Assembly (NCBI GenBank): GCA_016124425.1
Contig: WGNT01000132.1
Location: forward strand, 1-40,584
DNA from: Cytophagales bacterium
GTDB lineage: Bacteria; Bacteroidota; Bacteroidia; Cytophagales; Cyclobacteriaceae
Length of the DNA: 40,584 nucleotides
Reading direction: 5' to 3'
Made by a program: the position numbers and the translations under genes. Of this stretch, positions 25,420 through 34,123 are shown in pieces. The notes under the pieces were generated by a model. The model saw only the letters and a list, made by a program, of their open reading frames with translations, did no database searches and was not told where the DNA came from. Within the stretch, counting starts at the first letter, position 1. The number at the start of each line of letters is the position of its first letter.

Positions 25420-26718
25420 TCAGGTTTTAGAAACAAGGAAGGTTTTGAAAGCAGCGTAGTCGTTTGGTAAAGCAGAAGCCTTTTTTTCCCCCTTCAGAAA
25501 GGCTTCAAGTCGGGCTGGTAGTTCAAACGGTTCACCAAAGGTTTCTTCAACTACCTTTCTAAACTTTCCGGGGTGGGCAGTTTCCAGAAAGACCCCGGTA
25601 TACTCCTCAGGATAGGCGGCCATAAAGTCTTTTAACCCGAGAAAAGCGACTGCACCATGGGGATCCATGATGTATCCATTCGCTGCTTTAACGGCAATCA
25701 TAGCTGCTTGGGTAGCTTTATCGGAGCAATAGAATCCCTTCACATTCGCTTTCAGTAAAGCTTCGTCCCCGTCATACAGCGCAAGTAGCCGGTAGAAATT
25801 ACTCGGATTACCAACATCCATACTGTTACTGATGGTTTGGATGGAAGGACGTGCAGAGAAAGGCGTTCCCTCTAAGTAATCTGGAACAACGTTATTACTG
25901 TTTGTTGCTGCAACGAACCGATCTATTGGAAGCCCCATGCGTTGGGCAAGAATGCCAGCGGCCAGATTTCCGAAATTTCCACTCGGAACAGAAAACACCG
26001 TTTTTTTACCGTTCTTCGGTAGTCTGGATACGGCGTAAAAATAATAGAGGCACTGCGGGATCCAGCGAGCAATGTTAATGGAATTCGCCGAAGTTAACAC
26101 CATTTGTTGCTGAAGCTCCTTATCCAGAAAGGCCTCCTTGACCATACGCTGGCAGTCATCAAACACACCGTCCACTTCTAAAGCGGTGATGTTGCCACCC
26201 AAGGTTGTAAATTGTTTTTCCTGAAGTTCGCTTACCTTTCCTGAGGGATAAAGAATCACTACTTCGACACCTTCTACGCCAAAAAAACCATTTGCTACGG
26301 CACTGCCGGTGTCTCCAGAAGTGGCCACAAGAACCTTTACCTCTTGTCCATCCAACAAAAGGCTCATTAGTTTTGAGCAGAAACGTGCTCCAAAATCCTT
26401 AAATGCCAGGGTAGGGCCATGAAACAGTTCCAAACTAAACAGGTCGTCTTCTACCTCCACCAATGGAGCATCAAATTGAAGTGTATGTGCGACCAGATCC
26501 CGGATCTGATCTGTTGATAGGTCATCAGAGAAGATTGCCCCAATCACTTCAATTCCAATTTCTTGGAAAGACATTTCGGAAAAATGCTCAAAGAACGTGT
26601 CTGGAAGTCGGGGGATGCGTTCAGGCATATATAATCCCTGATCCGGGGCAAGGCCTTTGACAACCGCGTCCCGGAGTGACACGCTGTGAGATTGGTTATT
26701 GGTACTATAAAATTTCAT
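25420..26718 (-). CDS. thrC: Threonine synthase
   Basis: The 432-aa PLP enzyme converts O-phosphohomoserine to threonine, the last step of the pathway. The N-terminus MKFYSTNNQSHSVSLRDAVV, the Schiff-base Lys in GPTLAFKDFG (K107), the phosphate-binding loop SGDTGSAVA and the C-terminal TAHPGKF segment are all standard. The length fits the bacterial type I enzyme. It is the last gene of the thr operon, 173 nt after thrB. That gap shows no second leader peptide or terminator I can identify. Confidence 0.96.
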   Translation of the reverse strand: MKFYSTNNQSHSVSLRDAVVKGLAPDQGLYMPERIPRLPDTFFEHFSEMSFQEIGIEVIGAIFSDDLSTDQIRDLVAHTLQFDAPLVEVEDDLFSLELFHGPTLAFKDFGARFCSKLMSLLLDGQEVKVLVATSGDTGSAVANGFFGVEGVEVVILYPSGKVSELQEKQFTTLGGNITALEVDGVFDDCQRMVKEAFLDKELQQQMVLTSANSINIARWIPQCLYYFYAVSRLPKNGKKTVFSVPSGNFGNLAAGILAQRMGLPIDRFVAATNSNNVVPDYLEGTPFSARPSIQTISNSMDVGNPSNFYRLLALYDGDEALLKANVKGFYCSDKATQAAMIAVKAANGYIMDPHGAVAFLGLKDFMAAYPEEYTGVFLETAHPGKFRKVVEETFGEPFELPARLEAFLKGEKKASALPNDYAAFKTFLVSKT

Positions 26719-26891
26719 GTTTAACAGCTGTTTTTAGCGGCCACAACTTGTCTCGATGTATCGGGGTAGCTTGTACCGATCAGAATCTAACGATCTTGCT
26801 CCTGTAATCGCCCATCGTACGTCCTACTCTGTTTCCTAATGAGACCCAAGAAGTAGCATTTCTTTACCGGACAAATTTATGGTAACAAATC

Positions 26892-27836
26892 TTATTTTTT
26901 CTCTTCGACGACGTACGCTCCACGGGTGGTTATGGCAGACACGTAGAGGTCGATATCCAGGCCAATCTTTTCAAAGACAGCTTGACTGATGCGGCTTACT
27001 TCCCAGGCAATTTCTTCTGATGGAGAAAGGATAAAGATGGTAGGTCCGGATCCGGAAATACCGCATCCCAATGCCCCAGCCATCTTAATTGCCTCTTTTA
27101 CTTCGTCATAACCTGGGATGAGGATTGATCGGGACGGTTCAGCAATTACATCGTTCAGTGACCGGCTAATGAGCGACATGTTTTCCTGATAGAGACCAGC
27201 GACTAGTCCGGCAATGTTACCGGACTGGGTTGTCGCATCTTTCAATGATACATGTTGTTTTAGCACGCTTCTGGAATCGGCGGTGTTTAATACCAAGTGA
27301 GGATGCACCAGTGTGCAATATAGTCCTCGGGGAACATTCAGCGGTATTACATCGAGCGGATGGTATTCCCGTATCAATACAAATCCTCCCAAGAGAGCAG
27401 GAGAGACGTTATCCGCATGTCCGGCGCCGCAGGCTACCCGTTCGGATTCTATGGCAAAAGGTAAGAGCGCCGCCTTTTCAAATGGATTTCCCAGCAGGCG
27501 ATTGGTAGCAACCAAAGCTGCGACGGCACTTGCCGCGCTCGATCCCATGCCACTTCCCAACGGAAGTCCCTTATACAGCTCTATGTCTACGCCTCCTTTG
27601 TACTGTAAGGCATGTAACATGGCTTGTACGGCTACCCCGCAGGTGTTTTTATCCACCGCATAAGGAAGCTTCCCGTGATCTCCTTCTATTAAGGTAACTT
27701 TGACTTCATTGGAATCATTGAGGCTCACGGAAACCTTATCTCCCAAGCCATCAACTGCAAAGCCGAGAATATCAAATCCGCAGGATACGTTCGCAACGGT
27801 GGCGGGTGCAAAAGCGGTTACTTTTTTCATTTCCAT
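26892..27836 (-). CDS. thrB: Homoserine kinase
   Basis: The 314-aa GHMP-family kinase phosphorylates homoserine with ATP. It has FAPATVANVSCGFDILGFAV (about 9-28), the ATP-binding loop GLPLGSGMGSSAASA (90-104) and the C-terminal GCGISGSGPT motif. Its ATG lies 2 nt after the thrA stop, so the two are translationally linked. It is the middle gene of thrABC. Confidence 0.96.
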   Translation of the reverse strand: MEMKKVTAFAPATVANVSCGFDILGFAVDGLGDKVSVSLNDSNEVKVTLIEGDHGKLPYAVDKNTCGVAVQAMLHALQYKGGVDIELYKGLPLGSGMGSSAASAVAALVATNRLLGNPFEKAALLPFAIESERVACGAGHADNVSPALLGGFVLIREYHPLDVIPLNVPRGLYCTLVHPHLVLNTADSRSVLKQHVSLKDATTQSGNIAGLVAGLYQENMSLISRSLNDVIAEPSRSILIPGYDEVKEAIKMAGALGCGISGSGPTIFILSPSEEIAWEVSRISQAVFEKIGLDIDLYVSAITTRGAYVVEEKK

Positions 27837-27838
27837 GG

Positions 27839-30289
27839 TTAGCGGGAGTAATTTCCTAGTCGGATAATATCTGCAAATACACCTGCAGCGGTAACGTCGG
27901 CACCGGCACCAGGTCCCCTGATTATCATGGGAAATTCATGGTAGCGTTCGGTGGTAAAAAGAATCATGTTGTCACTTCCTTCCAAGGCGTAGAAGGGATG
28001 CTTGCTATTGACCGATTTCAATCCAACCGACGCCTTACCATTTTCCAGCACTGCCATAAACCGGAGCTTTTCTCCTTTGCTATCCGCTTCTTCCAGCAAC
28101 TTTCTGAAATGATCATCATGGCCTTTCAGCTTTTCCATAAACTCCGGAATTGACTTGGTATGGACGCAGTCGTCAGGTACCATACTTTGTATAGAGATGT
28201 CTTCGAAATGCAAATCCTGTTCAGCTTCTCTTCCCAAAATCAGGATTTTTCGCGCCACATCCATGCCACTGAGATCGTCTCTTGGGTCAGGTTCCGTGTA
28301 CCCTTTGATTTTTGCGTTTGCTACTACCTCACTGAATGGAATCCCTTTCCCAAGTTCGCTGAAGATAAAATTCATTGAGCCGCTAAGAACCCCTTCAATA
28401 CGGATTACGGAGTCTCCACTTAGGATAAGATCCTGGAGGGTATTGATAACCGGAAGGCCGGCGGCTACATTTGTTTCATATAAGAACTTGATGTTGCGTT
28501 GCCCTGACAGTTTTTTGAGTTCTTTGTATTTTTCCAATGGACCGGAATTCGCTTTTTTATTCGGCGTAACGATTGCCACTTTCGATTCAAGTACCCTCTG
28601 ATAGCAGTCACCCACCTCTTGACTTGCCGTACAATCTACCAATACCGAGTTAGAAAAATTCATGCTGTTCATGGTATTTAAAAACACATTCAAATCCATC
28701 GGTAGGTCTTTTTCAGATGGTACTGGTTCTTTAGATAAGTCGAAGCCATCCTCATCAAAAGCCATATATCGGGAATTTGCAAGCCCGTGTACTTTTATGT
28801 CCAACATGTAGTTGGTCTGTAACTTGGAAAGCTGTGAGTTGATCATTTTTGTCAACGCCTTACCAATCAGCCCCACACCGATCAAAAAGATGTGGAGTAC
28901 TTTATTGTCTGCCAAGAAAAAAGCCTCATGCAGCGCGTTCAGCCCTTTTTGTAGGTCGGTTTGCTTGATTACAGCGGATATGTTCAGTTCCGAACTACCT
29001 TGGGCTATGGCGGATACATTGATATTGTTTCTGCCCAAGGCCTGAAAAAGCCGACCACTAGCTCCAGGGTGGTGTTTCATGTTTTCCCCTACGACCGCTA
29101 TAACAGCCATGTTCGGCATGATTGCCACCTTATCCATTTCGCCTGCGATGATCTCATAATGGAACTCCTGTTCGATTACGGCGCATGCCTTTTCGGCGTC
29201 AGAAGACTTGATGGCCACACAGATACTATGTTCGGATGATGCCTGACTGATTAGAATTATGTTTACCTGTGCGCGGGCCAAAGATCCAAAAACCCTGCTG
29301 CTGACCCCAACGACTTCTACCAAACCCGATCCTTGTATGTTTAGCAATGAGATTTGACTTAAAGACGATATACCTTTTATGAGTTTCGTGTTTTCTGTCT
29401 GCTCGCAGATCAATGTCCCGGGATTTTCAGGGGCGAAGGTATTTTTGATATAGATGGGGATTTTGCGCCGCATTGCGGGTTGCATTGTAGCAGGGAAAAC
29501 CACTTTGGCCCCAAAATGGGATAGCTCCATCGCCTCATTGTAGCTCAGCTGCGGGATGGTGATAGCCGAATATACCAATTTGGGATCAGCTGTCATCACC
29601 CCAGATACATCCGTCCAGATTTCCAAAGATTTGGCTTTGAGGGCTGCTGCGAAAATAGCTGCCGTGTAATCTGAACCGCTTCTACCAAGCGTGGTAGTCT
29701 CACCTTTGTCGGTGGAGGATACAAATCCAGTTACCACGAGTAACTGCTCCTTCGATTTATTGTATAAATCCCAAATGAGTTGGTTGGTTGTAGGAAAATT
29801 AACCTTCGCGTTGCCAAAGTTGTCATTGGTTCGAATTACATCCCGGGCGTCGACATAGAGCGTATCCATACCTTTTTCTCGTAAGGCCTCTGTAAGGATG
29901 TATGCTGATATTCGCTCACCAAAACTTACCACATAATCCGAAGTTCGGTCGGAAAATTCTTTGATTAAGAAAATTCCGTGAAAAAGATCCTCAAGCTCGT
30001 TAAAACGTACCTTGACATAGGTAAGGACAGAAGACTGTTTTTGCACGGGGATTAACTGCTTTACCAGCTGCATGTGGCGTTTTTCCATCGCCAAGAGAAA
30101 AGACTGGTACTCCGGGTCATTCTTTTTCGCCAGCTCCGCACATTTCAGGAGGTCTTCCGTCACTCCTCCAAAGGCAGAAAAGACTACGGCTATTTTCTCC
30201 TTGTCGTTTCCATTACGAACAATTTGCAGCACATTCTTTATCCTATCGATATCGCCTATGGATGATCCTCCGAATTTGATAATTTTCAT
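27839..30289 (-). CDS. thrA: Bifunctional aspartate kinase / homoserine dehydrogenase
   Basis: The 816-aa fusion has an N-terminal aspartokinase (MKIIKFGGSSIGD at residues 1-13, then GRSGSDYTAAI), a pair of ACT regulatory domains around 310-450 (ALGRNNINVSAIAQGSSELN), then a homoserine dehydrogenase with the nucleotide fold IFLIGVGLIGKALTKMI and the catalytic region SGSMNFIFSELGKG. It performs the first and third steps from aspartate to threonine. ACT domains suggest feedback by threonine. Expression is probably set by the Thr-rich leader peptide encoded 82 nt upstream. Confidence 0.96.
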   Translation of the reverse strand: MKIIKFGGSSIGDIDRIKNVLQIVRNGNDKEKIAVVFSAFGGVTEDLLKCAELAKKNDPEYQSFLLAMEKRHMQLVKQLIPVQKQSSVLTYVKVRFNELEDLFHGIFLIKEFSDRTSDYVVSFGERISAYILTEALREKGMDTLYVDARDVIRTNDNFGNAKVNFPTTNQLIWDLYNKSKEQLLVVTGFVSSTDKGETTTLGRSGSDYTAAIFAAALKAKSLEIWTDVSGVMTADPKLVYSAITIPQLSYNEAMELSHFGAKVVFPATMQPAMRRKIPIYIKNTFAPENPGTLICEQTENTKLIKGISSLSQISLLNIQGSGLVEVVGVSSRVFGSLARAQVNIILISQASSEHSICVAIKSSDAEKACAVIEQEFHYEIIAGEMDKVAIMPNMAVIAVVGENMKHHPGASGRLFQALGRNNINVSAIAQGSSELNISAVIKQTDLQKGLNALHEAFFLADNKVLHIFLIGVGLIGKALTKMINSQLSKLQTNYMLDIKVHGLANSRYMAFDEDGFDLSKEPVPSEKDLPMDLNVFLNTMNSMNFSNSVLVDCTASQEVGDCYQRVLESKVAIVTPNKKANSGPLEKYKELKKLSGQRNIKFLYETNVAAGLPVINTLQDLILSGDSVIRIEGVLSGSMNFIFSELGKGIPFSEVVANAKIKGYTEPDPRDDLSGMDVARKILILGREAEQDLHFEDISIQSMVPDDCVHTKSIPEFMEKLKGHDDHFRKLLEEADSKGEKLRFMAVLENGKASVGLKSVNSKHPFYALEGSDNMILFTTERYHEFPMIIRGPGAGADVTAAGVFADIIRLGNYSR

Positions 30290-30320
30290 TGCGTTGTATG
30301 GGATTAAAAGGTAGATGAAT

Positions 30321-30380
30321 GGTCTTCAGCAGACCTCTGGAAAGGGGGCAATATGGCAAAACAGGACGGGATTACCCCGT
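30321..30380 (-). promoter_or_regulatory. Candidate attenuator structures of the thr operon
   Basis: Read on the minus strand, a hairpin ACGGG/CCCGT (30376-30380 with 30366-30370) overlaps the last Thr codon and stop of the leader ORF. In an exclusive alternative, GGGGTAAT (30371-30378) pairs over 8 bp, with one G-U, with ATTGCCCC (30345-30352). Downstream, GGTCT/AGACC (30331-30335 with 30321-30325) forms a 5-bp stem, followed after 13 nt by a short T4 run. Competing pairings next to Thr codons are what attenuation needs, but the terminator stem is weak and the exact switch is my inference. Confidence 0.5.
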
Positions 30381-30488
30381 AATGGTGGTATAGGTGGGTG
30401 TAGTACCGGTAGAAAAGTCATCGCAGGTAAACCACTTGAGCGCTTCTGCGCCGGATAATTTCAAAGAAGTATTTACTGCGAAATCCAT
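30372..30488 (-). CDS. Threonine-rich leader peptide of the thr operon (38 aa)
   Basis: A 38-codon ORF runs from an ATG at 30486-30488 to a TAA at 30372-30374, 82 nt before thrA and in the same direction. Its last 12 residues are TGTTPTYTTITG, with 7 Thr and 1 Ile, against only 2 Thr in the first 26. A Thr/Ile-codon cluster just before thrA is the mark of transcription attenuation known for the E. coli thr operon, where ribosomes stalling for charged tRNA-Thr or tRNA-Ile change the fold of the leader RNA. Possible competing hairpins begin at the stop codon. The peptide itself need not be stable. Confidence 0.82.
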   Translation of the reverse strand: MDFAVNTSLKLSGAEALKWFTCDDFSTGTTPTYTTITG

Positions 30489-30655
30489 GCTTGCTTATTT
30501 GACGCACAATTCTAAGGACAAAATTTATATATCACAAGTTTTTTGCCGTAGAATTGGCAAAAGAACCATTTATTGAAGTAGTTTGCGCACTTGAACGGCA
30601 GTACCTACCACTGCTCCTGTATTCCTTGTCTTATGGATTTTAGCAAATCAATGCC

Positions 30656-30835
30656 ATGAAAATTAAGTCCGCATTCATTTTCGGAATCACAATCTTCCTC
30701 CTGTTTATCCTTTTTAGAAACAGCATAAAGGATGACGTAGGACAACTTGTGTTCGTGACCGCATTTATGCTACTAGAAGGCTTCGTACTCTATTCAATCA
30801 TCAAGGCATACCGAAAACAATCTAGAGGACGCTAG
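30656..30835 (+). CDS. Small two-helix membrane protein (59 aa)
   Basis: The ORF runs from ATG to TAG and encodes MKIKSAFIFGITIFLLFILF, a short charged loop (RNSIKDDVGQ), a second hydrophobic helix (LVFVTAFMLLEGFVLYSII) and a basic tail (KAYRKQSRGR). This is two membrane helices with positive ends, a convincing small integral membrane protein. It diverges from the thr leader. Its stop codon lies in the CTAG (30832-30835) that also supplies the stop of the convergent NTF2-like gene. No family is recognised. Confidence 0.72.
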   Translation: MKIKSAFIFGITIFLLFILFRNSIKDDVGQLVFVTAFMLLEGFVLYSIIKAYRKQSRGR

Positions 30836-31305
30836 TCGCAGCCTTCTTTGCGTCGGGTATCGATAATGTGTACGATTTGCCATCCCTCTCCCGTCTTGAT
30901 CAATTGGAAGGAGTTCGTGCCGCAATGGCTAAAGGTACCATCAACATAAAACCGATAGGGGGTCCATGCATGGGCCATGTTCCCGTCCACTTGAACGTCT
31001 ATACCTAGTAGTTGTTCATCCAATACGGCAGGACTGCTGCTAACGCGTGTAAGGAAATCTGCCACGGCCGTATTCCCAAGTTTTCCCACACCACCATCGG
31101 CGAGTGTCGTATGCATCACGGCATCGCCGTGAAAGGACCTTTTAAGTACGTCAACATCTTTGCTTTTCATGGCGGAAAAAAACGAAGCTAAAAGAGACTT
31201 TACCGCAGCCTCATCTGGTACTTCTTGCGATATAGACTGGGTTGCACCCATTATATAAAGCCAAATTACAAGTATCCCTTTGGTAAATAGGCGCTTACTG
31301 TTCAT
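30832..31305 (-). CDS. Secreted NTF2-like (SnoaL/DUF4440-type) protein
   Basis: The 157-aa protein has a signal peptide (about 1-26, ending SISQE). An NTF2-like cone fold follows: AAVKSLLASFFSAMKSKDVD, HGDAVMHTTLADGG, MAHAWTPYRFYVDGTFSHCG, then FQLIKTGEGWQIVHIIDTRR. Members bind small molecules or act as minor enzymes; the substrate is unknown. A strong ribosome-binding site, GGAGGA, sits 7 nt before its ATG and inside the 3' end of the DUF2807 gene, which overlaps by 11 bp. The two therefore form an operon. Confidence 0.85.
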   Translation of the reverse strand: MNSKRLFTKGILVIWLYIMGATQSISQEVPDEAAVKSLLASFFSAMKSKDVDVLKRSFHGDAVMHTTLADGGVGKLGNTAVADFLTRVSSSPAVLDEQLLGIDVQVDGNMAHAWTPYRFYVDGTFSHCGTNSFQLIKTGEGWQIVHIIDTRRKEGCD

Positions 31306-31990
31306 TGATTGATCCTCCTGTGTTTGTTTTAATATCTACTATATTTGGATTTCCAGAATAAGTAACTCTACCTCTTGTAGCCGCAGACCCAGTGATGGAC
31401 TGGTTTACGTGAAACCTACCTTTGGCATTAGTGTTTATTTTAACAGTGGCTGTGTCAGTTTCCAGTTTTTCACCTGCTATTTCCGCGTTGGTGTAAGCCG
31501 AAAAATCCAAATTGGTTGCCTTTCCAGACACGAATATTTTTGCGTTTGTCTGCGCATCCAAAACGAGTTCCTTGGCATCAACCTCGGCTTCTACATAGCT
31601 GGAAGTAGCCGCGAACAGCCTTACCGCCTTTTCTTGTATTGGATCTTTGACAAATACCTTCGCATTCGACGAAGCACTTACTTCTTCCAAGCTAATATAG
31701 GTAACGATTGCTTTTACTGTTGTTGATTTTGGGTTTAACGATGAGACTTTCAGTTCAAGAACGCGATTTGTTACAGTAGATTCCACTTTCGATACTTCTA
31801 CGCCGGATGCAGTAATCTCGATTTGATGGGTTTCACCTTTTACCAAAGTGACCTCTATGCCGCTTGATACGTGTACACTGTTGAAAGCAGCCAAGTTACG
31901 TGTCTCCTCCGTTGTTTGGGAGAGAGAATAGAAAGACGAAACCAGAAAAAGCAGGAGGCTTATAGAAAAGGATTTCATAATAGCATTCAT
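31295..31990 (-). CDS. Secreted DUF2807 (head GIN domain) protein
   Basis: The 231-aa protein has a signal peptide (about 1-25, SISLLLFLVSSFYSLSQ). A DUF2807 beta-helix follows: FNSVHVSSGIEVTLVKGETH, ASSNAKVFVKDPIQEKAVRL, LDAQTNAKIFVSGKATNLDF, YTNAEIAGEKLETDTATVKI. The regular N-A-K/E turns are the stacked rungs typical of the family, often called putative autotransporter adhesin. The role is unknown. The start may be the ATG at 31990 or the one four codons later, with no effect on the mature protein. Confidence 0.87.
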   Translation of the reverse strand: MNAIMKSFSISLLLFLVSSFYSLSQTTEETRNLAAFNSVHVSSGIEVTLVKGETHQIEITASGVEVSKVESTVTNRVLELKVSSLNPKSTTVKAIVTYISLEEVSASSNAKVFVKDPIQEKAVRLFAATSSYVEAEVDAKELVLDAQTNAKIFVSGKATNLDFSAYTNAEIAGEKLETDTATVKINTNAKGRFHVNQSITGSAATRGRVTYSGNPNIVDIKTNTGGSINEQ

Positions 31991-32041
31991 ACTGTTAGTT
32001 TATATGTTAAGTAATGATATTTATCAGCAGTTAGTATAAGC

Positions 32042-32719
32042 TTATACCCCCCCGTAGAGTTTGAAAGTCATGTTTCCAAGTGCCCCGCTGTTCGCGGCGT
32101 AGTGCATGGCTTCTGCGATGTCCGCTGGGTTTACCCATTTTGTAAAGTCACTTTCGGGCATATTTGCTCTGTTCTGAGGGGTATCGATGATGCTAGGTAC
32201 AAATATATGTGATCTTATGGGAGTGTCTATTACTTCTTTTGCGGTGTATTCTGCCAAATCCATCACAAGCCCCTTACTCAATGCATATGCAAGCGCGCCG
32301 GTTCCTGTGCTTTTCTCCAAGGCGGGTCTAGCTCCGACAAAAAGGAAGCTCCCGTGGTTAGCCCTCTTCATGACAGGCAGAAAATACTTGACCATATTAA
32401 ACGCGCTAAAAAAATTTAGGGTTATCATTTTGTTTAAATCGTCGGTAGTGGTTTTCTCAATAGAACCCCCAGCATACCCGCCGACCAATAACGCGATGCA
32501 CTCTACCTCACCGTACTGCAAGGCATACTCTTTGGCGAAATCTTTTGCAGCGGCCTCATCAGTCACATTAACCTCATAGATGTCATCCGCATCCTCCAAC
32601 TCGTCACCACTGCCCGGTTCTATTATAGCGATGACTTTGTATCCTTCCCGTTTAAATTTACTGACTACTTTTCTACCTAAATTCCCCGTACTTCCAGTGA
32701 CTATGATATTTCTATTCAT
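32042..32719 (-). CDS. Short-chain dehydrogenase/reductase
   Basis: The 225-aa SDR has the nucleotide-binding TGSTGNLG (residues 7-14), the LVGGYAGG segment where classical members have NNAG, and the catalytic YALSK (Tyr about 143, Lys about 147). Before it, FLFVGARPALEKSTG stands in for the usual Ser-containing strand. It probably reduces a carbonyl with NAD(P)H. The substrate is unknown; the odd sequence at the NNAG site places it among the atypical SDRs. Confidence 0.85.
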   Translation of the reverse strand: MNRNIIVTGSTGNLGRKVVSKFKREGYKVIAIIEPGSGDELEDADDIYEVNVTDEAAAKDFAKEYALQYGEVECIALLVGGYAGGSIEKTTTDDLNKMITLNFFSAFNMVKYFLPVMKRANHGSFLFVGARPALEKSTGTGALAYALSKGLVMDLAEYTAKEVIDTPIRSHIFVPSIIDTPQNRANMPESDFTKWVNPADIAEAMHYAANSGALGNMTFKLYGGV

Positions 32720-32805
32720 TTTAGCTTTATTTCTTATCCAATCTGGTAATTTTGCGTCCGTATTATCGAATTTGATAAATTTAAGACTAATTTTTGAATT
32801 ACCCC

Positions 32806-33684
32806 ATGAATTCCAAAAAAGACCAGATTGAGGTTAAGGAAAGAAAAAATAGAGCGATCTTTTTTGTGAAAATTTTCGTGTACGTTGCCTTCCTGCTTTT
32901 TTCCGGATTGTTGGGAGAGTGGGCAGCTCCTTATTTCCCTAAAATTCAGCGGGTTTTAAACGCCATTGAAATCATAGTAGCCGGTAATCTGATAGTATCT
33001 CTAGGAAGAATAATTGTAGTTCGTTTCTACGTTAGGAAAAAACGTCGGGCAGGGCTGCACGCCAATTTCGTGTTGGGGATCAATCATATTGTGGGAATTT
33101 TGAACGTGCTCATTTTTTTGCTGAGCCTCATGATTCTTTTTGATATCCAACCATTAGAATTTTTGAGTAGCATTACAATAGTGGCGGCAGCCATCGCGCT
33201 TTTGTCCAAAGATTATATCACCAATATGATTAACGGTCTAATCCTGATGTTTTCCGATCAACTCACTGTGGGAGATTACATCAAGTTTGGTGATGTAAAA
33301 GGAAAGATTCAGGATATTACGCTGCTAAATGTCGTTATTGTGAATGAAGATGAGGATTTGGTTATGATCCCAAACAGTCTTATTCTCTCCGCTCAGGTGA
33401 TTAACCATTCAAGGCAAAATGTGCGAAAGATTAATCTTGAGTTTGATTGGAAATTAACTGCAAACCTGGATTTGGATCAAATGGAAGAAGATCTAAAGCT
33501 GGCTCTTTCGGGGTATCAACATGCCATCGATATAGAGACATTTATTTTAAAAACGATGGCCATCCAAAAAGATTCGGTTCGGATTAAGTTGCAGGTACAG
33601 TTAAACAGCATCGAAAGGTCGCTGGAAAAGGAAATAAAGCGCAAGCTTAACCAAAAAATAATATCGATGACCGTTGAAGACTGA
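32806..33684 (+). CDS. MscS-family mechanosensitive channel
   Basis: The protein is about 292 aa with three membrane helices in the first 130 residues, then the MscS pore-lining and beta domains: LSSITIVAAAIALLSKDYIT, NGLILMFSDQLTVGDYIKFG, GKIQDITLLNVVIVNEDEDL, VMIPNSLILSAQVINHSR. It opens under membrane tension to release solutes. The ATG at 32806 is preferred over the in-frame TTG at 32794. Its 3' end overlaps the alkyltransferase-like gene by 11 bp. Confidence 0.9.
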   Translation: MNSKKDQIEVKERKNRAIFFVKIFVYVAFLLFSGLLGEWAAPYFPKIQRVLNAIEIIVAGNLIVSLGRIIVVRFYVRKKRRAGLHANFVLGINHIVGILNVLIFLLSLMILFDIQPLEFLSSITIVAAAIALLSKDYITNMINGLILMFSDQLTVGDYIKFGDVKGKIQDITLLNVVIVNEDEDLVMIPNSLILSAQVINHSRQNVRKINLEFDWKLTANLDLDQMEEDLKLALSGYQHAIDIETFILKTMAIQKDSVRIKLQVQLNSIERSLEKEIKRKLNQKIISMTVED

Positions 33685-34012
33685 CCGAGATAACTTTTTT
33701 GATCTGGTGTACCAAGTTGTACGACTTGTTCCGAGGGGAAGAGTGACGACTTATGGGGCAATTGCAAACTACCTAGGTGCAAAAGGTAGCGCAAGAGTTG
33801 TTGGCTATGCTATGAACGCGGCACATATACTTCCGGATGTTCCGGCGCACAGGGTTGTTAATCGGCAAGGTCTACTTACAGGCAAGCATCATTTTAGGAC
33901 CTCCAATGAAATGGCCGATCGTTTGAAAGAAGAAGGGATCACGGTAAAAGAGGATTGTGTACAGGATTTCGCGACGTTTTTTTGGGACCCGGCTCTACAC
34001 CTAGACTTTTAA
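33674..34012 (+). CDS. Alkyltransferase-like protein (Atl; Cys replaced by Ala)
   Basis: The 112-aa protein has the DNA-binding domain of the O6-methylguanine-DNA methyltransferase family: VPRGRVTTYGAIANYLGAKG, GYAMNAA, and PAHRVVNRQGLLTGK. The acceptor Cys of the active-site PCHR is Ala here (A58), the mark of Atl proteins. Known Atl proteins bind O6-alkylguanine without repairing it and pass the lesion to nucleotide excision repair. It starts with TTG inside the 3' end of the channel gene (11-bp overlap). Confidence 0.9.
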   Translation: MKTDRDNFFDLVYQVVRLVPRGRVTTYGAIANYLGAKGSARVVGYAMNAAHILPDVPAHRVVNRQGLLTGKHHFRTSNEMADRLKEEGITVKEDCVQDFATFFWDPALHLDF

Positions 34013-34123
34013 TCCAATATCTCCGTTGTGTTTCCTATTTGTTAACGACAATGCCGCTAGCTTAAAAAAATGCAACAATTTTAGGCATGACTTTTGGATA
34101 GCTGAATTAAAACTAGGGATTTA

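Noticed and set aside
27938..30314. Several plus-strand ORFs of 70-150 codons opposite thrA
   Set aside because: All lie antisense to a secure gene and have no recognisable sequence.
30394..30576. 60-aa plus-strand ORF over the thr leader
   Set aside because: It is the antisense shadow of the Thr-rich leader and operon promoter region; composition is not protein-like.
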